Below are positions 35,844-43,771 of a DNA stretch of 64,000 nt, one piece after another (the stretch's first letter is position 1; every line of letters starts with the position of its first letter). Source of the DNA: Pseudooceanicola antarcticus (lineage in GTDB: Bacteria > Pseudomonadota > Alphaproteobacteria > Rhodobacterales > Rhodobacteraceae); the NCBI RefSeq assembly GCF_900215355.1, contig NZ_OBEA01000005.1, forward strand, positions 62,001 to 126,000. Reading direction: 5' to 3'. A program made the translations under genes and the position numbers. Below the pieces are notes generated by a model. The model searched no databases, was not told the origin of the DNA, and saw nothing but the letters and a program-made list of their open reading frames with translations.

Positions 35844-38372
35844 ATGAATACCGAAAATGACCCCGGGGGCCTGCACGCCCAGGCGCAGGCCCGTCTCGAC
35901 GCGGGAGAGCCCGAAGCGGCCTACGCCCTGCTCCAGAAAGCCGTTGCCCGAACCGGAGAAACCTTCGGCCTCTGCCATTCCATGGCCGAGGCCGCTTTCG
36001 CTCGGGGCTGGGCATCTGCCGCAGAACATTGGTGGCGCCGTGCGATCGAGCTGGCCGCCGAAGACGACCCACGCCATTCCGAGCGGTTGGCCGAGGCACA
36101 TTTGGGGCTCGGCACCGTGCTTTATCGCCAGGAAAAGCTGGGCGGAGCCGTCGCAAGCTATCGCCGCACCCTTGCCCTGAAACCCGACCATGAGGGCGCG
36201 GCCATTTCCCTGGCCATCGCCTTTCTTGCCACCGATTGCCCGGCGCTGGCGCTCGAACAGGCCTGCTCCCTGCTGGAGCGCATGCCCGAGGCCTCGGAGC
36301 TGCGGCTGGTGCGTGCCCGCGCGTTGATCCAGCTCGAACGCCCGCAGGAGGCGCTGGCCGATCTCACCTGGCTGCATGAGCGCGAGATCAAGCTGGGCGA
36401 GGTGGGGCTGCTGGAATGCGAGGTGCATCGCCTCAACCACGAGCACGAAACCGCGCTCGTTCTGGCCGCAGAGCTCTGCGAGGCGCTGCCCGACAGCGCC
36501 GCGCCGCTGCGGCTTTTCCGTTCGGTCTTTGCCGAGTTCATGGACAAGGCCCCGGCGCCGCGGGTGGCGGAATTCCTCGACGGGCTTGCCCTGCCCCGCC
36601 CTCAGGTTCGCAAGCGCCCCGAGACGCGCCCCGACGCTGGGGCCGACACGGGTGCCGAAACCGGCCCTATCGACGTGATCATCCCGGTCCACAACGGGCG
36701 CGAGGTCCTGCGGGACTGCCTGAAAAGCATCGAGGCCGCGCGCTCTCCGCTGATGGGAAAGCTGATCCTCGTCGACGATGGCAGCTCTCGTGGAACCCGC
36801 GCCTGGCTGCGTGCCTACCAACTGCGCCACCCGCGCACGCGGCTGCTGCGGACCCGTGGTCCCCTGGGCTTCACCCGCGCCCTGCAGGCGGGGCTTTCGG
36901 CCAGCAAGGCACCGCGCTTCGTGGCGCTGAACAGCGACACGCTGGTCGGAGAGGGCTGGCTGGAGCAGCTTTCGGCGGCGATGCCACCAGACAGCGGCAT
37001 TGCCATGGCGGGCCCGCTGTCCAACGCCGCCGCCTGGCAGAGCCTTGGCCAGGTCTTCGACGCATCGGGCAATTTCGCCAGTCATGACCTGCCCGAGGGC
37101 GACGAGCTGACCCTGCTGCGCCGCCGCCTGCGCCTGCTGAAGACCTTCGACGCCAGCGAAGCAGTGCTGGTCCATGGCTTCTGCGCCCTGGTCGACCGGA
37201 AGATCCACGACGAGCTGGGCGGGCTCGATGACACGCTCTTTCCCGAAGGCTACGGCGAGTTCCAGGACCTGTCGCTGCGCGCACTCGATGCAGGCTACGG
37301 GCTGCGCATCGCCGAGGATTGCCTCGTGGCCCACGCGCGCGGCGCCAGCCTCAACCCCGAGCGGCGGGCGAAACTGTCGCGCGCGGCCCGTCGGGCGCTT
37401 TACGAGCGCTACACCGCGCTGCGCTATCTCTCTGCCGAATGTAGTGCTGTGCTTTCGCCCCAGCTGGTCTTCACCCGGCGCCGCATGGAGGTGCTGAACC
37501 GGCGCCTGCCCGAACTGCCAAAGCGCTGCGACCAACCTGCCCGAATGCAGCTCTCGGGTCAGACCTCGCCCGAACTCGCCGGTCGCAAGGTCTGTCTCTT
37601 CGTCAGCTACGCCCCGGATGGCCGGCTTCTGCCCTATACGCGCCACTACCTGGAACAGCTCCGCAAGGCGGGGTTCCTGTGCCTGCTGATCATGAACACC
37701 GACGCTCCGCTCGAACCCCCGCCCGAGGCGCAAGCGCTGGCCGAGGTGGTGATCATGCGCCGCAACCAGGGGCTCGACTTCGGGGCCTGGCGCGATGCGC
37801 TGGCACGGTTCCCGGAGCTCTGGCAGGCGGAGATGCTGCTTTTCACCAACGACAGCATCCTGGGCCCCTTCGACGGCTTCACGCAGATGCTGCAACGGAT
37901 AGAAGAGAGCCCCGCGCCGGTCTTCTACCTGACCGATTCCGAGGACGCAGAGCCGCATTTCCAGAGCTTCTTCTGGGGCCTTCGCGGCGCGGCGCTGCAA
38001 GACCCGGCGATCCGCGGGTTCCTGGCCTCCATCGAGGATCTCGAGGACAAGTCCGCCTGCATCTTCCTCTACGAGGTCTTCCTGCGTCACGTCTGCGAGA
38101 AGCTGGCCGGGCTCGAGGCACATTGCCTCTTTCCCATGTCTTCTCTCTCGGGCGTGGACAGCCTGATCCGGCCAAGCTTCAACCCCACGCACCACCTCTG
38201 GCGCGAGTTGCTGGACGCGGGCTTTCCCTTCCTCAAGGCCGATTTCTGTCGCAAGAACGCGACCGGAGAGGATGCCGAGATGTGGCTCCGGGCGATCGCC
38301 GACCATGGCGGCGACCCGATGCGCGCCCGGCTGCACGTGGAAGAAAGCCGCCTGCTGCGCGCCCGTGCCTGA
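35844..38372 (+). CDS. TPR - GT2 glycosyltransferase - RgpF-type fusion protein
   Basis: An 842-residue, three-part protein. Residues 1 to about 200 are helical TPR-like repeats. A GT2 glycosyltransferase domain follows (about 270-520: DVIIPVHNGREVL, LILVDDGSSRGT, ALNSDTLVGEGWL). The last 260 residues are an RgpF-like domain (CLFVSYAPDGRLLPYTRHYL, NQGLDFGAWRDAL, FTNDSILGPF). RgpF-type domains belong to rhamnan and O-antigen polymer synthesis, so it probably extends a surface polysaccharide. A GTG three codons upstream is an alternative start. Confidence 0.85.
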   Translation: MNTENDPGGLHAQAQARLDAGEPEAAYALLQKAVARTGETFGLCHSMAEAAFARGWASAAEHWWRRAIELAAEDDPRHSERLAEAHLGLGTVLYRQEKLGGAVASYRRTLALKPDHEGAAISLAIAFLATDCPALALEQACSLLERMPEASELRLVRARALIQLERPQEALADLTWLHEREIKLGEVGLLECEVHRLNHEHETALVLAAELCEALPDSAAPLRLFRSVFAEFMDKAPAPRVAEFLDGLALPRPQVRKRPETRPDAGADTGAETGPIDVIIPVHNGREVLRDCLKSIEAARSPLMGKLILVDDGSSRGTRAWLRAYQLRHPRTRLLRTRGPLGFTRALQAGLSASKAPRFVALNSDTLVGEGWLEQLSAAMPPDSGIAMAGPLSNAAAWQSLGQVFDASGNFASHDLPEGDELTLLRRRLRLLKTFDASEAVLVHGFCALVDRKIHDELGGLDDTLFPEGYGEFQDLSLRALDAGYGLRIAEDCLVAHARGASLNPERRAKLSRAARRALYERYTALRYLSAECSAVLSPQLVFTRRRMEVLNRRLPELPKRCDQPARMQLSGQTSPELAGRKVCLFVSYAPDGRLLPYTRHYLEQLRKAGFLCLLIMNTDAPLEPPPEAQALAEVVIMRRNQGLDFGAWRDALARFPELWQAEMLLFTNDSILGPFDGFTQMLQRIEESPAPVFYLTDSEDAEPHFQSFFWGLRGAALQDPAIRGFLASIEDLEDKSACIFLYEVFLRHVCEKLAGLEAHCLFPMSSLSGVDSLIRPSFNPTHHLWRELLDAGFPFLKADFCRKNATGEDAEMWLRAIADHGGDPMRARLHVEESRLLRARA

Positions 38373-38384
38373 GCGCGGCCCGCA

Positions 38385-39092
38385 TCAGGCGTGATCGTAG
38401 TCCCCGGCCCGCAGGTTCTCTGACCAGCCGCTGTTGTCGGCGCCCACCTCATGGGTCTTGCGCGCCACCACCAGGGCCATCATCGGCGCCGGGGAGCCCG
38501 CCATCGTGCCGACCCCGCCGGGCCGCCCCAGCAGGGGAACGACCCGCACCTGCCCCACCTCGCAGCGGTCGAGGATCTCGAAGCCGGTGTTCTGGTTCAG
38601 CAGCGCGCCCCAGCCATGGGCGCTGATGCGCCAGAAATCCCAGGGCTCGGCATGCAGCGGCCAGATCGTCGGCATCCGGGCGATGAACAGCCCGCCCTGG
38701 CGCAGCACCCGGTTGGACTCGAGGACGAAGCGCAGCGGCGAGAGCAGATGTTCCATCACCTCCGAGGAATGCACCATGTCGACCGAGCCCGGCTCGATCA
38801 CATCGGTCAGGCGATGCGCATCGCCCTTGATATCGACATTCTCGTCGCGCTTGTAATCAAGGCCCAGGTAGCGCCAGTCCGGCTCGACCATGCGGCGCAT
38901 GTTGGCGCTAAGGGGACCGCGGGCACCGACATCCAGGAAGACCGGGCGACGGGGGGCACAGGCCGCGACATGGGCCTTCAGATGGGTCTTCATCAACTGG
39001 TCACCGAAGTTCCAGTGCTCTTCCGTGCGTACCACGTCCTGCAGCGGGAACGCGAAGCTCCGCCCGTCGTCGAAGCGCAGCCTAAGGCGCAT
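38385..39092 (-). CDS. class I SAM-dependent methyltransferase
   Basis: A 235-residue methyltransferase. The SAM-binding region is VFLDVGARGPLSANMRR, then DYKRDENVDIKGDAH and the motif DMVHSSEVMEHLLSP, typical of Methyltransf_11-type enzymes acting on sugars or small molecules. It converges on the glycosyltransferase gene and lies downstream of two other minus-strand genes, so it may modify a cell-surface glycan. The acceptor is unknown. Confidence 0.85.
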   Translation of the reverse strand: MRLRLRFDDGRSFAFPLQDVVRTEEHWNFGDQLMKTHLKAHVAACAPRRPVFLDVGARGPLSANMRRMVEPDWRYLGLDYKRDENVDIKGDAHRLTDVIEPGSVDMVHSSEVMEHLLSPLRFVLESNRVLRQGGLFIARMPTIWPLHAEPWDFWRISAHGWGALLNQNTGFEILDRCEVGQVRVVPLLGRPGGVGTMAGSPAPMMALVVARKTHEVGADNSGWSENLRAGDYDHA

Positions 39093-39107
39093 GCGGAACT
39101 GGGCATC

Positions 39108-39950
39108 TTACTCGGACAGGCCCATGTGCTCCATGTCCAGCCAATCGGCGAAGATCCCGCTGATGGCATGGCCCTGGTTGGCCTGCGACGCCCCGAAGAC
39201 ATCCATCAGCGCGGGCGAGCGCAGGGGGTGGGCCGGGTGCTGCGGCTGCAGCTCGTCCCCTCGCGGCGCGATGGCGGCGCAGTCCCAGGTCCACCAGCGC
39301 AGATGCGCCAGCGGCAGATCGCTCTCCAGCGACAGGCCCGTCAGCTGATGGCCAGGGCGGTGGATCTCTAGCTTCAGGGTGAAGGTGCCCTGCAGGACGG
39401 TGAAGGCCTGGCAGGCGATGTGAACCCCCTCCAGCACCCGTGCTGGCTGGTGTCGCCGCAGGCGCTCGGGGTCCGCGGTTTCCAGCACCTGAAGGGAGGT
39501 CTCGCGGCATTGCAACACCGGCCCCTCGCCGGGAGTCAGCTCGCGGCCCAGGATATAGAGCCATTCGACCATGGAGCCCGCCGCGCGGAAGATCATCTCG
39601 ATCTCAAGCTCGTCACCATGGCGGGTAACCTGCAGCTCTTCGACCTCCTCGGCCTGAAGCAGCACCTCGCCACCCGCCGCCACATGGGCCACGATCTTCT
39701 GCATCCGGCCGACGTTGCCATGTACCTCGATCCGGCACCAGCCGGCGCGCCCGAGGCGGAGCCTGGTGCGGAACCTGTGACGGTAGCCGCCGTAGAAGGC
39801 ACCCAGCACCGCAAGCCCCGCCTGCGCGGCCTCCCCCGGATCGGCCAGCACCGCAACCCGCCCCGCCGCATCGGGGTCGGACAGCGTGCCACCCAGAGGC
39901 GCGCGCGCCATGTCGTCCTGGATCTCGAAGGCTTCCGGCGGCAGGCTCAT
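39108..39950 (-). CDS. hypothetical protein, 280 residues
   Basis: No family recognised. The protein has no signal peptide or membrane segment. The first half looks beta-rich (CRIEVHGNVGRMQKIVAHV, EVEELQVTRHGDELEIEMIF), suggesting a carbohydrate-binding-like or jelly-roll fold. The last part (NQGHAISGIFADWLDMEHMG) is helical. It lies between two methyltransferase genes on the same strand (15 and 45 bases apart), so it is probably part of the same polysaccharide operon. Confidence 0.7.
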   Translation of the reverse strand: MSLPPEAFEIQDDMARAPLGGTLSDPDAAGRVAVLADPGEAAQAGLAVLGAFYGGYRHRFRTRLRLGRAGWCRIEVHGNVGRMQKIVAHVAAGGEVLLQAEEVEELQVTRHGDELEIEMIFRAAGSMVEWLYILGRELTPGEGPVLQCRETSLQVLETADPERLRRHQPARVLEGVHIACQAFTVLQGTFTLKLEIHRPGHQLTGLSLESDLPLAHLRWWTWDCAAIAPRGDELQPQHPAHPLRSPALMDVFGASQANQGHAISGIFADWLDMEHMGLSE

Positions 39951-39995
39951 GTCATCTTTCCTCGAAGGGATCGCCAGGCTTCGCGCTGGTCACGA

Positions 39996-41375
39996 TCAGC
40001 TTTCACCAGTCCCGGCCGTGGCGTCCTCGTCGTCCTCGGCCAAAAGCTCGCCCAGCACCTGTTGCAGGGCCTTCAGCGAGGCACGCAGGTCTTTCTGCTC
40101 CAGCGGCGCATCCGGGGCTGTCACGCCCACGTTCAGCGCCTCGGAGAGCGCGATCAGGTACTGCCGCTCGGCGAAGGGAAGGTAGCTGGCCGCTTCCTGG
40201 CCGAATTGCAGATCCACCTCGGCCCGTCGGCGCAGGACCCGCAGCGCGGCTTCGAGCATGCGCAGCTTCGTGCGCCGGTCGCCCTCGTAGTGGCCCAGGT
40301 GGAGCCCTCCGAAGAGCAGCGCCGCGCCCAGCCAGTTGGGATAGCGCTCCAGCTGCTCCAGCGGCTTGCGCAGCTTCATCAGTTCGCCCAGGTCCGGCGC
40401 CCTGAGGTCGATGCCATAGGTCTCCTGGCAGCGCGGCAGAAAACGGTCCCAGGCCCAGGAAGACATCTCAGGGTGGTCGGTGTTCATCGCATCCTTGAAG
40501 AGCCGGAAGAGCGCCCCGATGGCCAGATGCGGGTCCTCGTTCTCGGCCAGGTCGTTGAGGTAGGCGAAATACTCAGTCCAGTCGAACGCCCCGTAAGAGA
40601 TCTCGGGCAGCGGCCCCCGGCTGGCCCAGACCACCATCTGGCCGTCATGCACCTCGATATGCACCTGAAGCCCCAGGGCCTCGACCATCTGCCGCATCCG
40701 CTGCTGCGAGAAGATCGCGTAGTGGAACTGCGGCGAGAGCGCCGCGATCACCTTGGGGCGCGGCGTCTCGGGAGAGATCGCAGAGCTGTCGGGGGTGGTC
40801 AGCACCAGCAGCCCGTCGTCATCCATCATGCCGACCAGCTCGGCCAGGAAGGCGGCGGGATCGGCGACATGTTCGATCACCTCGCTGGAATAGACGATCG
40901 AGAAACGGCGCTCGGGCTCTTGTTCGCGGAAGCCATCGAGGTAGAGCGGCCGGATGTCGGCGCCCAGCATCTTCTTGCCCTGCGCGCCGAAGGCCGAGCG
41001 CTCTAGCCCCACGGCCGCGCCACGGTTCCGGGCCCAGTAGTCCACCACGAAGCCGAAGCCGCAGCCGACGTCGATCATGTCTCCTTCCGGCAGATCGCCA
41101 AGGGCGAAGAGCGGCGAGAGCATGGTGATGATCCCCGCCCCGCCTTGCGCGTAGTCCAGCCAGTACTCACCGTAGGGGAGGAACTCGTAGCCGAGCACGG
41201 GATCTTCGCCATCGAAGAAGAAGGAACCGCAGGCGCCGCATTCAAAGAGCTCGAGCACGCTGCCGGGTGAGTGCACCGTAAGGGAGTGGCGCGACTGTCT
41301 TGCGCCGCAGGCGCGACAGGGGAAGACTGCCTCGCGCGTGTTGTCCCCGGCAAACGCTATGTCGATAGCGGCCAT
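39996..41375 (-). CDS. SAM-dependent methyltransferase with N-terminal zinc-ribbon-like motif
   Basis: A 459-residue protein. The N terminus has CRACGAR and CGACGSFFFDGEDP, a cysteine pair pattern found before the methyltransferase domain in sugar C-methyltransferases. The SAM-binding motif is GDMIDVGCGFGFVVDYW, followed by FSIVYSSEVIEHVADP. The C-terminal 200 residues are helical and unassigned. AAAGGAG five bases before the ATG at 41375 fixes the start, and the longer frame is rejected. It likely modifies a surface sugar or lipid-linked intermediate. Confidence 0.85.
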   Translation of the reverse strand: MAAIDIAFAGDNTREAVFPCRACGARQSRHSLTVHSPGSVLELFECGACGSFFFDGEDPVLGYEFLPYGEYWLDYAQGGAGIITMLSPLFALGDLPEGDMIDVGCGFGFVVDYWARNRGAAVGLERSAFGAQGKKMLGADIRPLYLDGFREQEPERRFSIVYSSEVIEHVADPAAFLAELVGMMDDDGLLVLTTPDSSAISPETPRPKVIAALSPQFHYAIFSQQRMRQMVEALGLQVHIEVHDGQMVVWASRGPLPEISYGAFDWTEYFAYLNDLAENEDPHLAIGALFRLFKDAMNTDHPEMSSWAWDRFLPRCQETYGIDLRAPDLGELMKLRKPLEQLERYPNWLGAALLFGGLHLGHYEGDRRTKLRMLEAALRVLRRRAEVDLQFGQEAASYLPFAERQYLIALSEALNVGVTAPDAPLEQKDLRASLKALQQVLGELLAEDDEDATAGTGES

Positions 41376-41517
41376 GGAGGCTCCTTTCGTGTTCTCGCCT
41401 GTGCTTTCGTCCAACCTGCCCCGTCGCATGGGTTTTATCAACTTCTAGCTGTGCCGTGCGGACGAAGATCCCGGCCATGGGACTTGCTCGACGCAGGGGG
41501 ATGTCGCAGGCTTGGCC

Positions 41518-42537
41518 ATGCGTCGCAGAACCTTCCTTTCGGCCATCGCCGCAGCCCCCGCCCTGCCCCGTGGTGCCTCTGCCCGGACCGTGGCGGAAGC
41601 GGCATGGACAAGCTGGCGCGCGCGTTTCCTGTCGCCCGAGGGGCGGGTCATCGACGATGGCAACGGCGGCGTCAGCCACTCGGAGGGCCAGGGCTACGGC
41701 TTGCTGCTGGCCCAGGCCTTCGGCGACCGCGAGGGCTTCCTGCGGATCGAGGGCTGGACCCGCTCCGCCCTCTCGCGCCCCGGTGATGCGCTGCTGAGCT
41801 GGAGGTGGGACCCCGCCGCCGATCCACCCGTGTCCGATCCCGCGACCGCCACGGACGGAGACCTTCTGAGGGCCTGGGCGCATCTGCGCGCGGCGCTGCA
41901 ATCGGGCTGGTCCAGCGATCCGCGGATCGCCCCGGCGATCACCCGTGACCTGACCGCGCTCTGCCTGGCGCGAGACCCCCGCGCGCCGGCCGAACCGCTG
42001 CTGCTGCCCGCCGCCGGTGCCCCTGCCGATCCCGCCCGCCTGACCCTGAACCCGTCGTACTTCCTTGGCCGCGCCATGCGCCAGCTCGGCGGTGCCTTCG
42101 AGGCCCCCGCGCTCATCCGGGCCGCCGATCACGGCGAGGCGCTGCTGGCCGAACTTGCCGCAGGCGGCCCCCTGCCCGACTGGCTGGACCTTACCGCCCA
42201 GGGCCCGGTGCCACCGCGCGCCCACGAGGATCGCTCCTCCTATGACGCGCTGCGCATCCCGCTCTACCTGGTCTGGTCGGGCCGTGCCGCCCATCCCGCC
42301 GTCGCCACCATGGCAGAAAGCCTGCGCGAGGGTGCCCTGCCCGGCCATGTGGTGGTGGCGCGCACGGCAGACGGCAGGCCCGAGGCCCAGAGCGATGCGC
42401 CGGGCTTCCGTGCCATCGCCACCCTCGCCGAAGGCGGCCGGCCCGAGCTCTCGGTCGATCAGATCCGCTCTCAGCCCTACTACCCGGCGGTGCTGCAACT
42501 GCTGGCCTGGGTCGCCTACCGCGAAGCCGCAAACTGA
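41518..42537 (+). CDS. exported GH8 endoglucanase
   Basis: A 339-residue glycoside hydrolase family 8 protein with a signal peptide (RRRTFLSAIAAAPALPRGA). The proposed acid is E55 in SHSEGQGYG, and D113/D115 are in ATDGDLLRAW; SYDALRIPLYLVW is also typical. GH8 includes cellulases (BcsZ), lichenases and chitosanases. With the membrane-fusion and processive GT2 genes just downstream it probably trims the beta-glucan being exported. It is 84 bases from the next gene. Confidence 0.9.
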   Translation: MRRRTFLSAIAAAPALPRGASARTVAEAAWTSWRARFLSPEGRVIDDGNGGVSHSEGQGYGLLLAQAFGDREGFLRIEGWTRSALSRPGDALLSWRWDPAADPPVSDPATATDGDLLRAWAHLRAALQSGWSSDPRIAPAITRDLTALCLARDPRAPAEPLLLPAAGAPADPARLTLNPSYFLGRAMRQLGGAFEAPALIRAADHGEALLAELAAGGPLPDWLDLTAQGPVPPRAHEDRSSYDALRIPLYLVWSGRAAHPAVATMAESLREGALPGHVVVARTADGRPEAQSDAPGFRAIATLAEGGRPELSVDQIRSQPYYPAVLQLLAWVAYREAAN

Positions 42538-42621
42538 AACGCTTGCTCTGGCTGGCAAGTCGGTTAGCTTCAAAGTGTTAACGCCGCCCAGGCGTCTTGG
42601 TAATTGGTTACAGGATCTGTC

Positions 42622-43770
42622 ATGAGATACGCCCGCCTTCTGTTCGGCTTCGCCCTCATCCTTCTGGCCCTCTGGGTCATCGTCGGAGAGCAGATCTCGG
42701 GGGCCAGCGCCAATGCGGTGGTCAATGCCCCGGTGGTGACCCTGCGCGCAGATGTCTCGGGGCGGCTGGCGCTGCCGGACCGGACCCTTGGCGCCAGGGT
42801 CGAACGCAGCGAGGCGCTGGCCTCGATCACCAATGAGCTGGTCGAGCGGGACCGCCTGGACGACCTGGTGCTGGAACGCGGTCTCGTCATCGCAGGCATC
42901 GCCCGGATGAACGACGATCTTGCCGCCGCGCAGATCGAGCTCGAGACCCTGCGCACCCGCGCAGAGACCCTGATCGAGCAACACCTGGCCGAGATCCGCA
43001 CCCGTCTCGATCATGCCCGCCGCAGCCTTGCGATCCTTGAAGGCGAGGACCCCGCTGCCCAGGATGGCCCCACCTCTCAGGGAGGCTCTGCCGCGCAGCG
43101 CGCCCCGGCCGGCCCCCTGACTGCCCTGACGCTGGAACAATACCGCGAGCGGGTCGAGCTGCTCGAGATCACCCTTGCCGCCGCCGAACGGGGGATCTTC
43201 CTCGGAGAGGGCGCCGGTGAGGTCGCGCAGCTGCCGCAGAAGCTGCGCGAGCTGGAGGCCAGACTTGGCGCGCTCGAGAATGCCCTGGCCGAGGCCGAGG
43301 GCCGCGAAGCCGCCCTGACCCGGCGCATCAACCGCGAGCGGGTGCAGGTCAATGTCCGCACCGGCGGTGATCTGAACTCGCCCGTGAACGGGCTCTTCTG
43401 GGAGGCGCTTCAGGCCGATGGGGTCGTGGTGCAGCGCGGCGACCCGATCCTGCGGCTGGTGGATTGCGACCGGGTGCTGGTCACGCTGACGGTGACAGAG
43501 CGGATCTACAACAGCCTCAGCATCGGACAGCCCGCCAGTTTCCGCCTGCAGGGGAACTCTCGGAACTACGCCGCCAGCGTCACCCGGCTTGCGGGCTCGG
43601 GGGCCTCGACGATCTACCGCAACCTCGCCGTGGCGCCCTCGGGCCGCCAGTTGGAGCGCTACGACGTGACGCTGCTGGTGCCCGAGCTGGCCCGAGAGAC
43701 CGGCTGCCAGATCGGCAAGACCGGACGCGCCTTCTTCGACCGTCGCCCGCTCGACTGGCTGCGCGACTGA
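42622..43770 (+). CDS. HlyD-type membrane-fusion protein for glucan export
   Basis: A 382-residue protein. An N-terminal transmembrane helix (about residues 6-24) is followed by a biotinyl-lipoyl-like half (VVTLRADVSGRLALPDRTLG), a long coiled-coil hairpin (about 75-245, with ELETLRTRAETLIEQHLAEI), the second lipoyl half (SPVNGLFWEALQADGVVVQRG) and a beta-barrel. This matches BgsB-like periplasmic adaptors that accompany GT2 beta-glucan synthases. It has no BcsB carbohydrate-binding or ferredoxin-like domain. The ATG at 42622 is chosen over one six codons earlier. The synthase gene starts one base after its stop. Confidence 0.88.
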   Translation: MRYARLLFGFALILLALWVIVGEQISGASANAVVNAPVVTLRADVSGRLALPDRTLGARVERSEALASITNELVERDRLDDLVLERGLVIAGIARMNDDLAAAQIELETLRTRAETLIEQHLAEIRTRLDHARRSLAILEGEDPAAQDGPTSQGGSAAQRAPAGPLTALTLEQYRERVELLEITLAAAERGIFLGEGAGEVAQLPQKLRELEARLGALENALAEAEGREAALTRRINRERVQVNVRTGGDLNSPVNGLFWEALQADGVVVQRGDPILRLVDCDRVLVTLTVTERIYNSLSIGQPASFRLQGNSRNYAASVTRLAGSGASTIYRNLAVAPSGRQLERYDVTLLVPELARETGCQIGKTGRAFFDRRPLDWLRD

Positions 43771-43771
43771 G

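Noticed and set aside
36871-37284. Minus-strand frames within the GT2-RgpF fusion gene
   Set aside because: Arginine-rich shadow translations with no ribosome-binding site.
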